Assembly: GCF_000711735.1 (NCBI RefSeq)
Contig: NZ_JONL01000001.1
Location: 434,001 to 498,000, forward strand
Direction: 5' to 3'
Origin: Maridesulfovibrio frigidus DSM 17176
Lineage (GTDB): Bacteria; Desulfobacterota; Desulfovibrionia; Desulfovibrionales; Desulfovibrionaceae
Length of the DNA: 64,000 bases
The notes under the pieces are model-generated. The model was given only the letters and a program-made list of their open reading frames with translations. It did no database searches and was not told the DNA's origin. This document shows positions 17,521-26,971 of this stretch, piece by piece. The position numbers and the translations under genes were made by a program. Every line of letters starts with the position of its first letter. Positions within the stretch are counted from its first letter, which is position 1.

Positions 17521-17558
17521 AGCCGACGGTGGGCCAATGATGTCTCAATTACCCGGCT
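17521..17558 (-). promoter_or_regulatory. Structured leader of the alpha operon
   Basis: Between the predicted promoter and rpmJ lies an inverted repeat whose arms include AGCCGGGT and ACC-GTCGGCT, able to fold upstream of the rpmJ ribosome site. In Escherichia coli S4 represses the alpha operon through a leader structure; an equivalent role here is only a suggestion. Confidence 0.3.
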
Positions 17559-17613
17559 AAAAGGAAATTGAGCGCATGCCTAGTCTTCCGTTGCCTCGAA
17601 ATTTAGAAAGTGA

Positions 17614-17642
17614 CTTATACAGAACTAAATCACAAAAATCAA
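17614..17642 (-). promoter_or_regulatory. Sigma70-type promoter of the alpha operon
   Basis: On the minus strand TTGATT (17642-17637) is followed after exactly 17 bases by TATAAG (17619-17614). It lies in the 192-base gap between map and rpmJ and would give a leader of about 130 bases. Confidence 0.55.
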
Positions 17643-17667
17643 GCCCTGTAGAGTATTTATATAAAAA

Positions 17668-18435
17668 TTATGACTGACTCAATATAATCGGACCATCTGA
17701 AGTAATAGCAATGGTGTGCTCAAAATGGGCAGACAGCTTTCTATCTTTGGTTACTGCGGTCCACTTATCAGATAGAACTTCTATCTCATATGATCCTTCA
17801 GTAACCATCGGTTCGATGGCTATGACCATTCCCGTTCTGAGGTTAACTCCAGGCATACCGGTTGGCACAAAGTTAGGAACTTCGGGCTTTTCATGTAGAT
17901 TGCGACCAATCCCATGACCGACAAACCTTCGAACAACACCAAATCCGTTTTCTTCACTATGCTCCTGCACCGCACGAGAAACATCATAAAGATTATTTCC
18001 CGGATGAGCCATGGAAATCCCCTTCATCAGGGATTCACGGGTAACATCAAGTAGTTTTTGAGCCGTAGCAGAAATTGTTCCAACAGGATAAGTACGAGCA
18101 GAGTCTCCAAAAAAACCTTTGTAGACAACACCCATATCTATACTGACAATATCGCCCTCATTAAGAATTCGTTCATTGGAAGGAAATCCATGAACTACTT
18201 CTTCATTTACTGAGCAACATAAAACAAAAGGAAAACCATGATACCCTTTGAAGGCTGGAACAACTCCAAAATCTTCACAGGCTTTACCAGCTATATCTTC
18301 TAATGACATAGTTGTAATACCAGGTTTAATTGCATCACCAAGCATATCTAAGACCGTAGAAACAAGACGATTGGCCTCACGCATGAGGCCAATCTCTTTT
18401 TCATTCTTGAGGTAAATCCCTCTGTACTTTTTCAA
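17668..18435 (-). CDS. map: Methionine aminopeptidase, type I
   Basis: The 255-residue enzyme removes the initiator methionine from new proteins. Metal ligands typical of the family are visible: the aspartates in SIDMGVVYKGFFGDSA, the histidine in GHGIGRNLHEKP and glutamates in AIEPMVTEGS and the C-terminal AHFEHTIAIT. It is 5 bases downstream of secY and ends the spc operon, a common position. Confidence 0.96.
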   Translation of the reverse strand: MKKYRGIYLKNEKEIGLMREANRLVSTVLDMLGDAIKPGITTMSLEDIAGKACEDFGVVPAFKGYHGFPFVLCCSVNEEVVHGFPSNERILNEGDIVSIDMGVVYKGFFGDSARTYPVGTISATAQKLLDVTRESLMKGISMAHPGNNLYDVSRAVQEHSEENGFGVVRRFVGHGIGRNLHEKPEVPNFVPTGMPGVNLRTGMVIAIEPMVTEGSYEIEVLSDKWTAVTKDRKLSAHFEHTIAITSDGPIILSQS

Positions 18436-18440
18436 AGCTC

Positions 18441-19751
18441 TTACCTGCCTTTAACCTTGCTTCCCTTACCCATGAGTCCGTCATATTGACGTGAAATCAA
18501 GTAGGATTCAATCTTGCCCATAAAGTCCATGGCAACACCAACTACAATCAACAGAGCTGTTCCTCCAAAATAAAAAGGAACATTAAACTGCGAGATTAAC
18601 AACATAGGAAGTACACAGATGGCTGCGACATAAATGGATCCCCAGAGGGTAATCCGTGCAAGAACCCGATCAATATGCTCACGAGTTTTAACACCCGGGC
18701 GTATACCAGGGATAAAGCCACCCTGTTTCTGAATATTTTCTGAAATCCCTTTAGGATCAAAAATGATCGCAGTATAGAAGTAACAGAAAAAGATAATCAG
18801 GGATATAAAAACGATATTGTATATCACAGAGTCAGGCGTAAAATACGCAGACATCTTAGATAACCATTCGTTGTTTGAGAAACTAGCCAAGGTAGAAGGA
18901 AATAGTAGAATACTAGATGCAAAGATGGGAGGAATAACACCAGCGGTGTTAATTCTAAGTGGCAGATGTGTTGTCTGACCACCCATCATTTTGCGTCCCA
19001 TCATGCGTTTTGCATAATGGATAGGTATTCGACGTTGCCCTCTTTCCATAAAGACGATAAATGCGAGGATAGCGACCATAAATGCTAAGATAAAAATAAG
19101 CAGGAAGAGAGTAATCTCACCAGCTTGCATTAATCTTACGGTATTATAAATGGCAGATGGTAATCCAGCCACGATACCTGCAAAGATGATCATAGATATG
19201 CCATTTCCAATACCTTTCTCGGTCATTTGTTCACCGAGCCACATAAGAAAGACAGTACCTGCAGTTAAAGTAATTATAGTAATAAGACGGAAGGACCACC
19301 CAGCTGCAAGAACAACAGGTGTACCAGTGGGACTAACCATACTTTCAAGTCCCATGGCAATACCAAACCCCTGTACGATAGTAATCAATACAGTTGCATA
19401 TCTGGTATACTGTGTGATCTTTTTACGCCCTTGAGCTCCTTCCTGGCTAAGCCGCTTAAGGTCAGGGCTTACTACATTAAGAAGTTGTATAATAATAGAC
19501 GCGGATATATAAGGCATAATCCCTAACGCGAATATGGACATATTACTCAACCCGCCACCGGAAAACATGTCAAACATGCCGAAGAGAGTGTTAGAAACAC
19601 TCTCAAAGAAATCGGCTAATGCTGCGCTGTCTACGCCAGGGACCGGGATATGAATCCCGATCCGGTAGACAGCCAGAAGAGCAAAAGTCCAAAGGATTTT
19701 TTTCTTCAGTTCCGGCAGTCGGGAAAGATTATCAACTCCAGCAGTTGCCAC
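18441..19751 (-). CDS. secY: Preprotein translocase subunit SecY
   Basis: The 436-residue inner-membrane protein has ten hydrophobic segments and begins with the amphipathic helix and first transmembrane segment seen in SecY (LPELKKKILWTFALLAVYRIG). The conserved cytoplasmic loop residues QGGFIPGIRPG and the plug region after TM1 (FSGGGLSNMSIFALGIMPYI) are present. It forms the protein-conducting channel with SecE, also in this window. It lies between rplO and map. Confidence 0.97.
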   Translation of the reverse strand: MATAGVDNLSRLPELKKKILWTFALLAVYRIGIHIPVPGVDSAALADFFESVSNTLFGMFDMFSGGGLSNMSIFALGIMPYISASIIIQLLNVVSPDLKRLSQEGAQGRKKITQYTRYATVLITIVQGFGIAMGLESMVSPTGTPVVLAAGWSFRLITIITLTAGTVFLMWLGEQMTEKGIGNGISMIIFAGIVAGLPSAIYNTVRLMQAGEITLFLLIFILAFMVAILAFIVFMERGQRRIPIHYAKRMMGRKMMGGQTTHLPLRINTAGVIPPIFASSILLFPSTLASFSNNEWLSKMSAYFTPDSVIYNIVFISLIIFFCYFYTAIIFDPKGISENIQKQGGFIPGIRPGVKTREHIDRVLARITLWGSIYVAAICVLPMLLISQFNVPFYFGGTALLIVVGVAMDFMGKIESYLISRQYDGLMGKGSKVKGR

Positions 19752-19753
19752 GA

Positions 19754-20200
19754 TTATCCTTCCAGGGCTTTGGCCGTTCCTCCGGCCTTGGTGATTTTTT
19801 CAGATGCAGACGCGCTGAAACGGTGTGCTTCGATAGTAATCGCAGCAGTAACCTCTCCCATTCCAAGAATCTTTACGAGACCGTTCTTTTTGCAAAGACC
19901 ACGTTCGTAAATATCCTGAAGAGATATTTCAGTTTTGCCTTCAAATGCTCCAAGAAGCTGACCTAAGTTCAGAGCTACATACTCTTCACGGAAAGGATTC
20001 TTGAAACCACGCTTAGGTAAACGACGAGCAAGAGGCATCTGTCCACCTTCGAACCAGGCAGGAACACCACCGCCAGAACGTGCGTTCTGACCCTTATGAC
20101 CCTTTCCTGAGGTACCCCCAGTTCCGGATCCGCCGCCGCGACCTATGCGCTTGCGATTTTTACGTTCCTCTGGGAACGGATATAATTCATGCAGCCTCAT
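19754..20200 (-). CDS. rplO: 50S ribosomal protein L15
   Basis: The 148-residue protein has the glycine-rich N-terminal arm (KRIGRGGGSGTGGTSGKGHK) that threads into 23S rRNA and the C-terminal globular domain. Its ATG overlaps the rpmD stop (ATGA), and secY follows after 2 bases. Confidence 0.97.
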   Translation of the reverse strand: MRLHELYPFPEERKNRKRIGRGGGSGTGGTSGKGHKGQNARSGGGVPAWFEGGQMPLARRLPKRGFKNPFREEYVALNLGQLLGAFEGKTEISLQDIYERGLCKKNGLVKILGMGEVTAAITIEAHRFSASASEKITKAGGTAKALEG

Positions 20201-20370
20201 GATTCAGTTACCTCCACAAGGTGGGAAACTTTATTGATCATGCCTCGGATTACGAGGTTATCTTCAAAGCTTCTCTCTTGCCTGATCTTGCGCAGTCCCA
20301 TAGCAATAAGTGTCTTGCGCTGTTTAGGATTGCAACCGATCTTGCTGCGAATAAGTTTTACTTTAAGCAT
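20197..20370 (-). CDS. rpmD: 50S ribosomal protein L30
   Basis: The 57-residue protein reads MLKVKLIRSKIGCNPKQRKT, followed by LIAMGLRKI and an NLVIRGMINKVSHLVEV end, all typical of L30. It sits in its standard place between rpsE and rplO and overlaps rplO by four bases. Confidence 0.95.
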   Translation of the reverse strand: MLKVKLIRSKIGCNPKQRKTLIAMGLRKIRQERSFEDNLVIRGMINKVSHLVEVTES

Positions 20371-20381
20371 AGTAAGTACTC

Positions 20382-20873
20382 CTACTTTCTGGGAGTCACA
20401 ACTTTCTTCCCGCGGAGCACAGACACTTCTTCTGCGCTACGCAGTGAAGCAAGTCCGGCAATAGTTGCGCGAAGGACATTATGCGGATTATTAGTGCCGA
20501 TAGCCTTTGTAAGGATATCGTGAACGCCTACTACTTCTAAAACCGCACGCACAGGTCCACCGGCAATAATACCAGTACCCTTTGATGCAGGTTTAAGCAT
20601 AACACGTCCAGCACCGTAACGGCCCAGTACTTCGTAAGGAAGTGTTCCGTCGAGAAGAGGCACGGTGATCATATCTTTCCGTGCTCTTTCAGAAGCTTTT
20701 CTAATAGCTTCAGGAACTTCGTTAGCCTTACCAAGTCCGAAACCGACTTGACCTTTACCGTCACCTACCACAACCAGGGCACTGAAGGAGAACCTTCTTC
20801 CGCCCTTTACCACTTTAGCGACTCGGTTGAGATAAACGATTTTTTCAATCAGACCTAGATCATTCTGTTCCAT
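20382..20873 (-). CDS. rpsE: 30S ribosomal protein S5
   Basis: The 163-residue protein shows the double-stranded RNA-binding S5 N-terminal domain ([19 protein letters not shown]) and the C-terminal domain ([21 protein letters not shown]). S5 lies at the mRNA entry site and influences decoding accuracy. The ATG at 20873 is chosen because it follows a GGGA ribosome site and gives the usual MEQND start; an ATG 12 bases earlier is possible. Confidence 0.96.
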   Translation of the reverse strand: MEQNDLGLIEKIVYLNRVAKVVKGGRRFSFSALVVVGDGKGQVGFGLGKANEVPEAIRKASERARKDMITVPLLDGTLPYEVLGRYGAGRVMLKPASKGTGIIAGGPVRAVLEVVGVHDILTKAIGTNNPHNVLRATIAGLASLRSAEEVSVLRGKKVVTPRK

Positions 20874-20889
20874 GGAGATTCCCATAAGT

Positions 20890-21249
20890 TTAGAATTTCA
20901 GGCCGCCCTCACGAGCGCCGTCTGCAAGAGCCTTGACTCTGCCGTGATAGATATATCCGCCACGGTCGAAGACGACCTTGTCGATATTCAGTTCCTTAGC
21001 CTTGGCAGCTATATCCATACCAACAGCTTCAGCGGTCTTACGGGTGAGCTTCACAGCTTCATCACCCTTAGAAAGAGCACATGAAGAGGATGCTGTCATG
21101 GTTTTGCCAACAAGATCATCTACGAGCTGAGCGTAAATGTGCTTGTTTGAACGGAAAACAACGAGACGCGGACGAGAAGCTGTTCCACTGATCTTTTTAC
21201 GGATGCGGATCTTCTTGCGGCGTCTTGTCTGTTCTTTAGTCATTTTCAT
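20890..21249 (-). CDS. rplR: 50S ribosomal protein L18
   Basis: The 119-residue protein has a basic N-terminus ([15 protein letters not shown]), the [18 protein letters not shown] block and the C-terminal [20 protein letters not shown], all diagnostic of L18, which binds 5S rRNA together with L5. It lies between rplF and rpsE. Confidence 0.97.
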   Translation of the reverse strand: MKMTKEQTRRRKKIRIRKKISGTASRPRLVVFRSNKHIYAQLVDDLVGKTMTASSSCALSKGDEAVKLTRKTAEAVGMDIAAKAKELNIDKVVFDRGGYIYHGRVKALADGAREGGLKF

Positions 21250-21261
21250 GGCTGTACCCTA

Positions 21262-21795
21262 TTATTTACCGGACTTACCGGCTTTACGTCTGATCTGTTC
21301 ATCAATGTACTTGATACCCTTGCCTTTGTAAGGCTCAGGTGGTCGTACGCGACGAACTTGTGCTGCAACTTCGCCAACGAGTTGTTTATCAACTCCGCTG
21401 ACAGTTAGCTTGCTACCTTCTGCTTTGGCTTCTATGCCAGCAGGAAGCGGGAACTGAACTGGGTGTGAAAATCCTACATTAAGTATGATATTCTTACCCT
21501 GTACAGATACCTTATAACCGACACCAATTACTTCCAATGTTTTTGAAAAGCCGTTTGCGACTCCTTCAATACAGTTGAAAAGCAGTGTGCGATGCAGGCC
21601 ATGTTGTGCACATTCCTGGCGAGTTTCGCCAGACCTCATTACCTCTACCACTCCATCGGCTACTTTGTAGCTGATCATTGAGTGGATAGGAGTGGAAATA
21701 GATCCTTTAGGACCTTTGACGGAAACTGAATCAGTTCCGACAGTAACTTCCACACCTGAAGGTATATCGATAGGTTTTTTTCCAATTCTGGACAT
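21262..21795 (-). CDS. rplF: 50S ribosomal protein L6
   Basis: The 177-residue protein begins MSRIGKKPIDIPSGVEV and ends with the conserved RPPEPYKGKGIKYIDEQIRR, with two repeated L6 domains. It sits near the factor-binding site of the 50S subunit. Standard spc-operon position between rpsH and rplR. Confidence 0.97.
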   Translation of the reverse strand: MSRIGKKPIDIPSGVEVTVGTDSVSVKGPKGSISTPIHSMISYKVADGVVEVMRSGETRQECAQHGLHRTLLFNCIEGVANGFSKTLEVIGVGYKVSVQGKNIILNVGFSHPVQFPLPAGIEAKAEGSKLTVSGVDKQLVGEVAAQVRRVRPPEPYKGKGIKYIDEQIRRKAGKSGK

Positions 21796-21807
21796 CTTAA
21801 ACCCTCT

Positions 21808-22191
21808 CTACCAGATTTCGCACAAGAGCTCGCCACCGACGTTCAAGTCTTTCGCCTTGACTCCGTCAACTACGCCCTTTGAAGTGGAAAGTATGCAAAT
21901 CCCTAGTCCATTAAGGACACTGGGAATATCTTCAACGCCTACAAATACACGCCGGCCGGGTGTGCTGATTTTTTTCATACCGCTAATAAGCGATTTTCCA
22001 TCAACATACTTAAGATTAACAGTGATATCTTTTTCTTCAGTTGTGAAGTCTACGATATAACCTTCATCTTTAAGAATACCCGCAATAGCGGTTTTGATTT
22101 TTGACCCGGGAATGAACACGGACTTATGATAAGCTCCGTGTGCATTACGAATACGAGTCAGCATATCGGCGATTGGATCGACAACAGGCAT
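21808..22191 (-). CDS. rpsH: 30S ribosomal protein S8
   Basis: The 127-residue protein starts MPVVDPIADMLTRIRNAHGA and carries the C-terminal VLNGLGICILSTSKGVVDG block involved in 16S rRNA binding. In Escherichia coli S8 represses the spc operon. It follows rpsN after 15 bases. Confidence 0.97.
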   Translation of the reverse strand: MPVVDPIADMLTRIRNAHGAYHKSVFIPGSKIKTAIAGILKDEGYIVDFTTEEKDITVNLKYVDGKSLISGMKKISTPGRRVFVGVEDIPSVLNGLGICILSTSKGVVDGVKAKDLNVGGELLCEIW

Positions 22192-22206
22192 TTTAAACTC
22201 CTTATA

Positions 22207-22392
22207 TTACCAGCTGGCTTTACGCACGCCGGGAAGTTCACCCGCGAGGGCCTTTTCCCTGAAACAAATACGGCATACGCCATATTTCCGCAGGAATGCA
22301 CGTGGACGTCCACATATTGGACATCTATTATATCCGCGCACTTTGAACTTTGGTTTACGTCGAGCCTTAACTTTTAACGCTGTTCTGGCCAC
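22207..22392 (-). CDS. rpsN: 30S ribosomal protein S14, zinc-binding type Z
   Basis: The 61-residue protein has the short zinc form of S14 with [20 protein letters not shown], giving the CxxC-x12-CxxC ligand set. It is the only S14 seen here, so zinc limitation would have to be handled by another locus, if any. It lies between rplE and rpsH. Confidence 0.97.
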   Translation of the reverse strand: MARTALKVKARRKPKFKVRGYNRCPICGRPRAFLRKYGVCRICFREKALAGELPGVRKASW

Positions 22393-22401
22393 ACTGACCT
22401 C

Positions 22402-22941
22402 CTATTTCTTGAAGGGCATTCCAAGAAGCTCTAGGAGCATCTTGCCTTCTTTGTCAGTTTTAGCAGTAGTGACAATCGTCACGTTCATCCCTTTGGTGAG
22501 CTCGATTTTATCAAGCTGTATTTCAGGGAATATGGTTAATTCCTTGATACCGAGGGTGAAGTTGCCGCGTCCATCGAAACCTTTGTCAGGTATTCCACGG
22601 AAGTCACGTACGCGTGGAAGCGCAAAACTAACGAGTTTATCAAGAAAATCCCACATGTAATCCCTACGAAGGGTTACACGGGCGCCTACTGGCATGCCTT
22701 CGCGAAGCTTAAAAGCCGCGATGGATTTCTTGGCTCTAGTGACGACAGCTTTCTGACCTGCCAGTGCAGTTAGTTCAGACACAGCCCCGTCAATGAGCTT
22801 TGCGTTCTGGCTTGCTTCGCCGAGTCCAATATTTAGTGAGATAGCCTTGATAGAAGGAATCTCCATTGAACTCTTGTACCCGAATTCTTTATTAAGAACC
22901 GAGGCGACCTTGTCCGTATATATTTTTTCGAGACGTGTCAT
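22402..22941 (-). CDS. rplE: 50S ribosomal protein L5
   Basis: The 179-residue protein has the L5 blocks [31 protein letters not shown]-like (here [19 protein letters not shown]) and [10 protein letters not shown]5 binds 5S rRNA and contacts P-site tRNA. Position between rplX and rpsN is standard. Confidence 0.97.
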   Translation of the reverse strand: MTRLEKIYTDKVASVLNKEFGYKSSMEIPSIKAISLNIGLGEASQNAKLIDGAVSELTALAGQKAVVTRAKKSIAAFKLREGMPVGARVTLRRDYMWDFLDKLVSFALPRVRDFRGIPDKGFDGRGNFTLGIKELTIFPEIQLDKIELTKGMNVTIVTTAKTDKEGKMLLELLGMPFKK

Positions 22942-22950
22942 CGCAAGACC

Positions 22951-23268
22951 CTAGTCGAGAATTTCGTTACATTTTTTACAAAAACGGACGTTCTTTCCAT
23001 CTTTGGTTTCACGAACTCCAACTCTGGTTGCCTTTGTGCACGATGGGCACACAACCTGAATGTTAGAGATGTGAAGAGGGGCTTCTTTCTCAACAATTCC
23101 GCCAGGCTGGTTAGCGTACGGGTTAGGCTTTGTATGCCTAGAAACCGTGTTAACCTGCTCTACAAGGACTGTGTCCTTTTTGCGGTTGATCTTAAGGACC
23201 TTGCCGATCTTCCCCTTATCCTTGCCGGCGATGACCATAACCTTGTCATCAACATGTATCTTGTTCAT
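22951..23268 (-). CDS. rplX: 50S ribosomal protein L24
   Basis: The 105-residue protein has the KOW motif ([18 protein letters not shown]) and the conserved [11 protein letters not shown] segment. Its tail contains paired cysteines (CPSC and CKKC) that may bind zinc, as in many Deltaproteobacteria and Gram-positives. L24 is an early 50S assembly protein. Confidence 0.96.
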   Translation of the reverse strand: MNKIHVDDKVMVIAGKDKGKIGKVLKINRKKDTVLVEQVNTVSRHTKPNPYANQPGGIVEKEAPLHISNIQVVCPSCTKATRVGVRETKDGKNVRFCKKCNEILD

Positions 23269-23297
23269 GCCGTTAACCTTCTCTCGTGATAAGGATT

Positions 23298-23666
23298 TTA
23301 AAGAACTTCAGGAGCAAGAGATACTATTTTCATGAAGCCGCTAGACCTCAACTCTCTTGCTACGGGACCGAAAATTCGAGTCCCCACTGGTTCCATTGAG
23401 CTGTTCAGAAGAACGGCAGAGTTATTGTCAAACTTGATGTAAGACCCGTCAGGACGACCAATTTCTTTTCTGGTGCGTACAACGACTGCTTTCATCACGG
23501 AGCCCTTCTTCACTTTGGAATGGGGCATAGCTTCCTTTATGGAAACCACAATAATATCTCCGACACTTGCGTAACGTCTCTTTGAGCCCCCAAGGACTTT
23601 AATACAAAGAACCTTTTTGGCGCCAGAGTTGTCTGCTACGTCTAGTCTGGATTCTACCTGAATCAT
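23298..23666 (-). CDS. rplN: 50S ribosomal protein L14
   Basis: The 122-residue protein starts [20 protein letters not shown], has [19 protein letters not shown] and the [11 protein letters not shown] end, all invariant in L14. L14 forms part of an intersubunit bridge. Confidence 0.97.
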   Translation of the reverse strand: MIQVESRLDVADNSGAKKVLCIKVLGGSKRRYASVGDIIVVSIKEAMPHSKVKKGSVMKAVVVRTRKEIGRPDGSYIKFDNNSAVLLNSSMEPVGTRIFGPVARELRSSGFMKIVSLAPEVL

Positions 23667-23677
23667 GGCTTATACCC

Positions 23678-23944
23678 CTAAACTGCTTTTTCCAGAATTT
23701 TATCCAAATGCCACCTTTTGCGCCGGCTAAGGGGACGGAATTCTACAATCTGTACTTTGTCGCCAATAACGCACTCATTAGCAGGATCGTGAGCCATGAA
23801 TTTGGTGTGACGACGAATGAATTTTTTATACAAGGGGTGTTTAACGAGAGTCTCAACACGAACGACAATAGTCTTATCGCCTTTATCGCTGACAACTTTA
23901 CCGCTAAGCACACGCCTGTTTCCTTTTAAATTAAGCTCTGCCAT
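23678..23944 (-). CDS. rpsQ: 30S ribosomal protein S17
   Basis: The 88-residue protein has the OB fold of S17, with GKVVSDKGDKTIVVRVE and the KFMAHDPANECVIGDKV and RPLSRRKRW motifs. It helps early 16S rRNA folding. Gene spacing to rpmC is 3 bases. Confidence 0.97.
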   Translation of the reverse strand: MAELNLKGNRRVLSGKVVSDKGDKTIVVRVETLVKHPLYKKFIRRHTKFMAHDPANECVIGDKVQIVEFRPLSRRKRWHLDKILEKAV

Positions 23945-23947
23945 GGC

Positions 23948-24142
23948 TTATACTCCCAGTTCCTTTTCACGCTGAAGGGTCTGAATCTTAGCGATGTCTT
24001 TTTTGACTTCGACTAGTCTCTGGGTATTTTCCAACTGAGCAGTTGCATGCTTAAAGCGGAGATTAAAAAGCTCCAATCTAGCAGCGGCAAGTTTCTCAGT
24101 TAGAGCAGCAGTATCGAGTTCACGTAGTTCTTTAGTCTTCAT
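23948..24142 (-). CDS. rpmC: 50S ribosomal protein L29
   Basis: The 64-residue, two-helix protein carries ELFNLRFKHATAQLENTQR, typical of L29, which lies at the tunnel exit beside L23. It starts one base after the rplP stop. Confidence 0.96.
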   Translation of the reverse strand: MKTKELRELDTAALTEKLAAARLELFNLRFKHATAQLENTQRLVEVKKDIAKIQTLQREKELGV

Positions 24143-24143
24143 T

Positions 24144-24557
24144 TTACAAACCCTCCTTAACTACAATAGTAGTCTTGACAGAAAGCTTGTGAGATGCACG
24201 AACTAGGGCTTCTTTAGCGAGAGCAAGGTCAACACCTTTTACTTCGTAGAGAATGCGTCCTGGTTTGACTGGTGCACACCAACCAACTACGGAACCTTTA
24301 CCTTTACCCTGTCTGACTTCAGCAGGCTTGGCAGTAACAGGCACATCAGGGAAAACCCTGATCCAGACTTGTCCACCACGTTTAATGTGTCGCATAATAG
24401 CGATACGTGCGGCTTCAATCTGGTTGTTACTCAGTTTTCCGTGCTCCAATGTCTTAATGGCGATATCACCAAATGCGATCGTGGAGCCACGCTGAGCTTT
24501 ACCCTTGTTACGCCCTTTCTGGCGCTTACGGAATTTCATTTTTTTAGGTGAAAGCAT
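24144..24557 (-). CDS. rplP: 50S ribosomal protein L16
   Basis: The 137-residue protein begins [20 protein letters not shown] and has [21 protein letters not shown]-type core motifs ([15 protein letters not shown]). L16 helps organise the A-site tRNA. Start overlaps the rpsC stop by one base. Confidence 0.97.
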   Translation of the reverse strand: MLSPKKMKFRKRQKGRNKGKAQRGSTIAFGDIAIKTLEHGKLSNNQIEAARIAIMRHIKRGGQVWIRVFPDVPVTAKPAEVRQGKGKGSVVGWCAPVKPGRILYEVKGVDLALAKEALVRASHKLSVKTTIVVKEGL

Positions 24558-25198
24558 TATAATTTCACCTCGTGGTCAAGAATTTCTCCTTTGAAGATCC
24601 AGACCTTAATGCCGATAACACCATATGTAGTACTTGCTCTCGCAACACCATAATCGATATCAGCTCTAAGAGTCTGAAGGGGAACACGGCCATCGCGGTA
24701 CCATTCGGTACGAGCAATTTCAGCACCAGCCAAACGACCAGCACATGCAACCTTGATTCCCTCTGCTCCGAATTTACGAGCAAGACCAACAGTACGCTTC
24801 ATCGCACGACGGAAAGCTACACGGCGTTCTAGCTGCTGAGCAATATTCTCAGCGACAAGCTGCGCGTCAGTTTCAGGGCGGCGAATTTCACTTACTTCTA
24901 AGGCAAATTCTTTATTATATTTTTGACGAAGATCATTGCGGAGCTTTTCGATCTCCACACCTTTACGTCCGATAACAATACCGGGACGAGCAGTGTGAAT
25001 GATGAGACGAATCTTGCCACCGGCACGTTCGATCTCGATCTTAGCTACTCCTGCATGAAAGATCTTCTCTTTCACATATTTACGAATGCTGTCGTCTTCT
25101 ATGACGAAAGCTGGGTAGTCCTTTTTGCTGAACCACCTAGATAGCCAGTTCTTGGTATAACCAAGTCTGAAACCGTATGGATGTACTTTCTGACCCAT
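24557..25198 (-). CDS. rpsC: 30S ribosomal protein S3
   Basis: The 213-residue protein begins [20 protein letters not shown], carries the KH-type RNA-binding motif ([16 protein letters not shown]) and ends with [20 protein letters not shown]. It lies at the mRNA entry channel and shares helicase activity with S4 and S5. Confidence 0.97.
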   Translation of the reverse strand: MGQKVHPYGFRLGYTKNWLSRWFSKKDYPAFVIEDDSIRKYVKEKIFHAGVAKIEIERAGGKIRLIIHTARPGIVIGRKGVEIEKLRNDLRQKYNKEFALEVSEIRRPETDAQLVAENIAQQLERRVAFRRAMKRTVGLARKFGAEGIKVACAGRLAGAEIARTEWYRDGRVPLQTLRADIDYGVARASTTYGVIGIKVWIFKGEILDHEVKL

Positions 25199-25207
25199 GA
25201 CTTTACC

Positions 25208-25540
25208 CTACGATTCTTTTACTACGACGGTTATATGGCTCGTACGCTTCAGTATTCTGAACGCACGTCCCATAGCCCTAGGCTGAATTCTCTTCCATGT
25301 TGGACCTTCGTCAATTTTGACGATGTCTACACGGAGAGTGTCAACATCCACTCCGGGAATCTGCTCTGCGTTAGCAACTGCAGAATAAAGCACTTTACTG
25401 AGTAGTTCGGCACCCTTTTTGGGTGTGAATTTCAGAATGTTGAGAGCTTCCTCAACAGGCTTTCCCTTGATGTTTTCCGCTACCAAGCGCACTTTCTGAG
25501 CGGAAATGCGCATATATTTTGCAACAGCTCTAGCTTCCAT
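25208..25540 (-). CDS. rplV: 50S ribosomal protein L22
   Basis: The 110-residue protein begins [20 protein letters not shown] and has the long beta-hairpin end [20 protein letters not shown] that lines the exit tunnel. Standard position between rpsS and rpsC. Confidence 0.97.
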   Translation of the reverse strand: MEARAVAKYMRISAQKVRLVAENIKGKPVEEALNILKFTPKKGAELLSKVLYSAVANAEQIPGVDVDTLRVDIVKIDEGPTWKRIQPRAMGRAFRILKRTSHITVVVKES

Positions 25541-25553
25541 TGCTTAACACCTT

Positions 25554-25835
25554 CTAGCGTTTGGCTTTGCTTTTCTTGTCTGCCGCATGTCCATAGTAAG
25601 TACGAGTTGGTGAAAATTCACCTAACTTGTGTCCTACCATGTTCTCTGTGACGAAGACAGGAATAAACTTACGGCCATTGTGAACTGCGAAGGTCAGACC
25701 TACCATTTCTGGAATGATAGTTGAACGTCTAGACCAGGTCTGGATAACCTTGCGGTCTCCTGATTCCTGAGACTTTACGACCTTTTTAAGCAGATGATCG
25801 TCTATAAACGGGCCTTTTTTCAGTGATCTTGGCAT
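25554..25835 (-). CDS. rpsS: 30S ribosomal protein S19
   Basis: The 93-residue protein begins [19 protein letters not shown] and has [20 protein letters not shown] and [16 protein letters not shown], all diagnostic. It binds the head of the 30S subunit together with S13. Confidence 0.97.
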   Translation of the reverse strand: MPRSLKKGPFIDDHLLKKVVKSQESGDRKVIQTWSRRSTIIPEMVGLTFAVHNGRKFIPVFVTENMVGHKLGEFSPTRTYYGHAADKKSKAKR

Positions 25836-25844
25836 TACAGTCTC

Positions 25845-26675
25845 CTACTTCTGCCCGCGGCGTTTAACGATGAGCTTGGAAGAAGGTTTCTTCTTGTTGC
25901 GAGTCTTGTAACCCTTAGCAGGCATACCCCACGGAGAACAAGGGTGTCTACCACCGGAACTTTTACCCTCACCACCACCGAGTGGATGGTCGACTGGGTT
26001 CATTGCAACACCTCTGACTTTTGGTCTACGACCAAGCCAACGGTTACGTCCGGCTTTACCAATGTTGATCTTTTCATGCTGGATGTTACCAACTTGACCA
26101 ACAGTTGCACAACAAGTTGCGAGAACCTTGCGGACTTCACCGGAAGGCATACGCATAAGAGCATACTTACCTTCTTTCGCCACAAGCTGAGCATAAGTTC
26201 CGGCAGCGCGACAAAACTGTCCGCCCTTACCGGGATGCAATTCTATATTATGAACGATAGTACCAACAGGTACGTTCTTGAGGAGGAGAGCATTACCGGG
26301 TTTAATGTCGGCCTTTTCTCCTGCAAGAATCTTGTCACCCTGGTTGAGACCAACCGGTGCAAGAATGTAGCGCTTTTCACCGTCTGCGTAATGAAGCAGA
26401 GCGATACGAGCACTTCTGTTGGGATCGTATTCAATGGATGCAACAGTTGCTGGAACTTCAACTTTGTTACGCTTGAAGTCAATGATACGGTAAAGACGCT
26501 TAGTACCACCGCCGCGATGACGTGAAGTAACTCTACCGTTATTATTTCTACCTGCCTTTTTGGTCAAGCCCTTTGTAAGCGCTTTTTCCGGTGTGGTCTT
26601 TGTGATTTCCTCAAAAGTGGAAATCGTTTGGAACCGGCGACCAGGTGAGGTAGGTTTTAGTTTACGAGTAGCCAT
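25845..26675 (-). CDS. rplB: 50S ribosomal protein L2
   Basis: The 276-residue protein has the L2 RNA-binding domains and the loop [20 protein letters not shown], including the histidine near the peptidyl transferase centre. The N-terminal half has [20 protein letters not shown]2 is needed for subunit joining and peptidyl transfer. Confidence 0.97.
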   Translation of the reverse strand: MATRKLKPTSPGRRFQTISTFEEITKTTPEKALTKGLTKKAGRNNNGRVTSRHRGGGTKRLYRIIDFKRNKVEVPATVASIEYDPNRSARIALLHYADGEKRYILAPVGLNQGDKILAGEKADIKPGNALLLKNVPVGTIVHNIELHPGKGGQFCRAAGTYAQLVAKEGKYALMRMPSGEVRKVLATCCATVGQVGNIQHEKINIGKAGRNRWLGRRPKVRGVAMNPVDHPLGGGEGKSSGGRHPCSPWGMPAKGYKTRNKKKPSSKLIVKRRGQK

Positions 26676-26678
26676 CTC

Positions 26679-26969
26679 TTAAACTCCCTCGAAGAATTCG
26701 ATTTTTTCGCCAGCTAAAAGCTTAACATAAGCTTTTTTGTAGCCGGACTGCTTCCCGACAACGCGGCCGAACTTCCTGCGAAGACCAGGTCTTTTCCGAA
26801 CAATACGTACGGAATCGACTTTGCAATCAAAAGCGCTTTCGACAGCTTTTTTGATTTCAACCTTATTGGCGGATGGCAGCACAATAAAAGTGACTTGATT
26901 AGAAGTCTCTTTCATGTCAGTGGCCTTTTCCGAAATGACCGGTTTGATAAGAATCTGAGTATAGTCCAT
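26679..26969 (-). CDS. rplW: 50S ribosomal protein L23
   Basis: The 96-residue protein has the L23 start LIKPVISEKATDMKE and the KVEIKKAVESAFDCKVDSVR block. It lies at the tunnel exit and docks trigger factor and SRP. Start lies 2 bases after the rplD stop. Confidence 0.96.
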   Translation of the reverse strand: MDYTQILIKPVISEKATDMKETSNQVTFIVLPSANKVEIKKAVESAFDCKVDSVRIVRKRPGLRRKFGRVVGKQSGYKKAYVKLLAGEKIEFFEGV

Positions 26970-26971
26970 GA

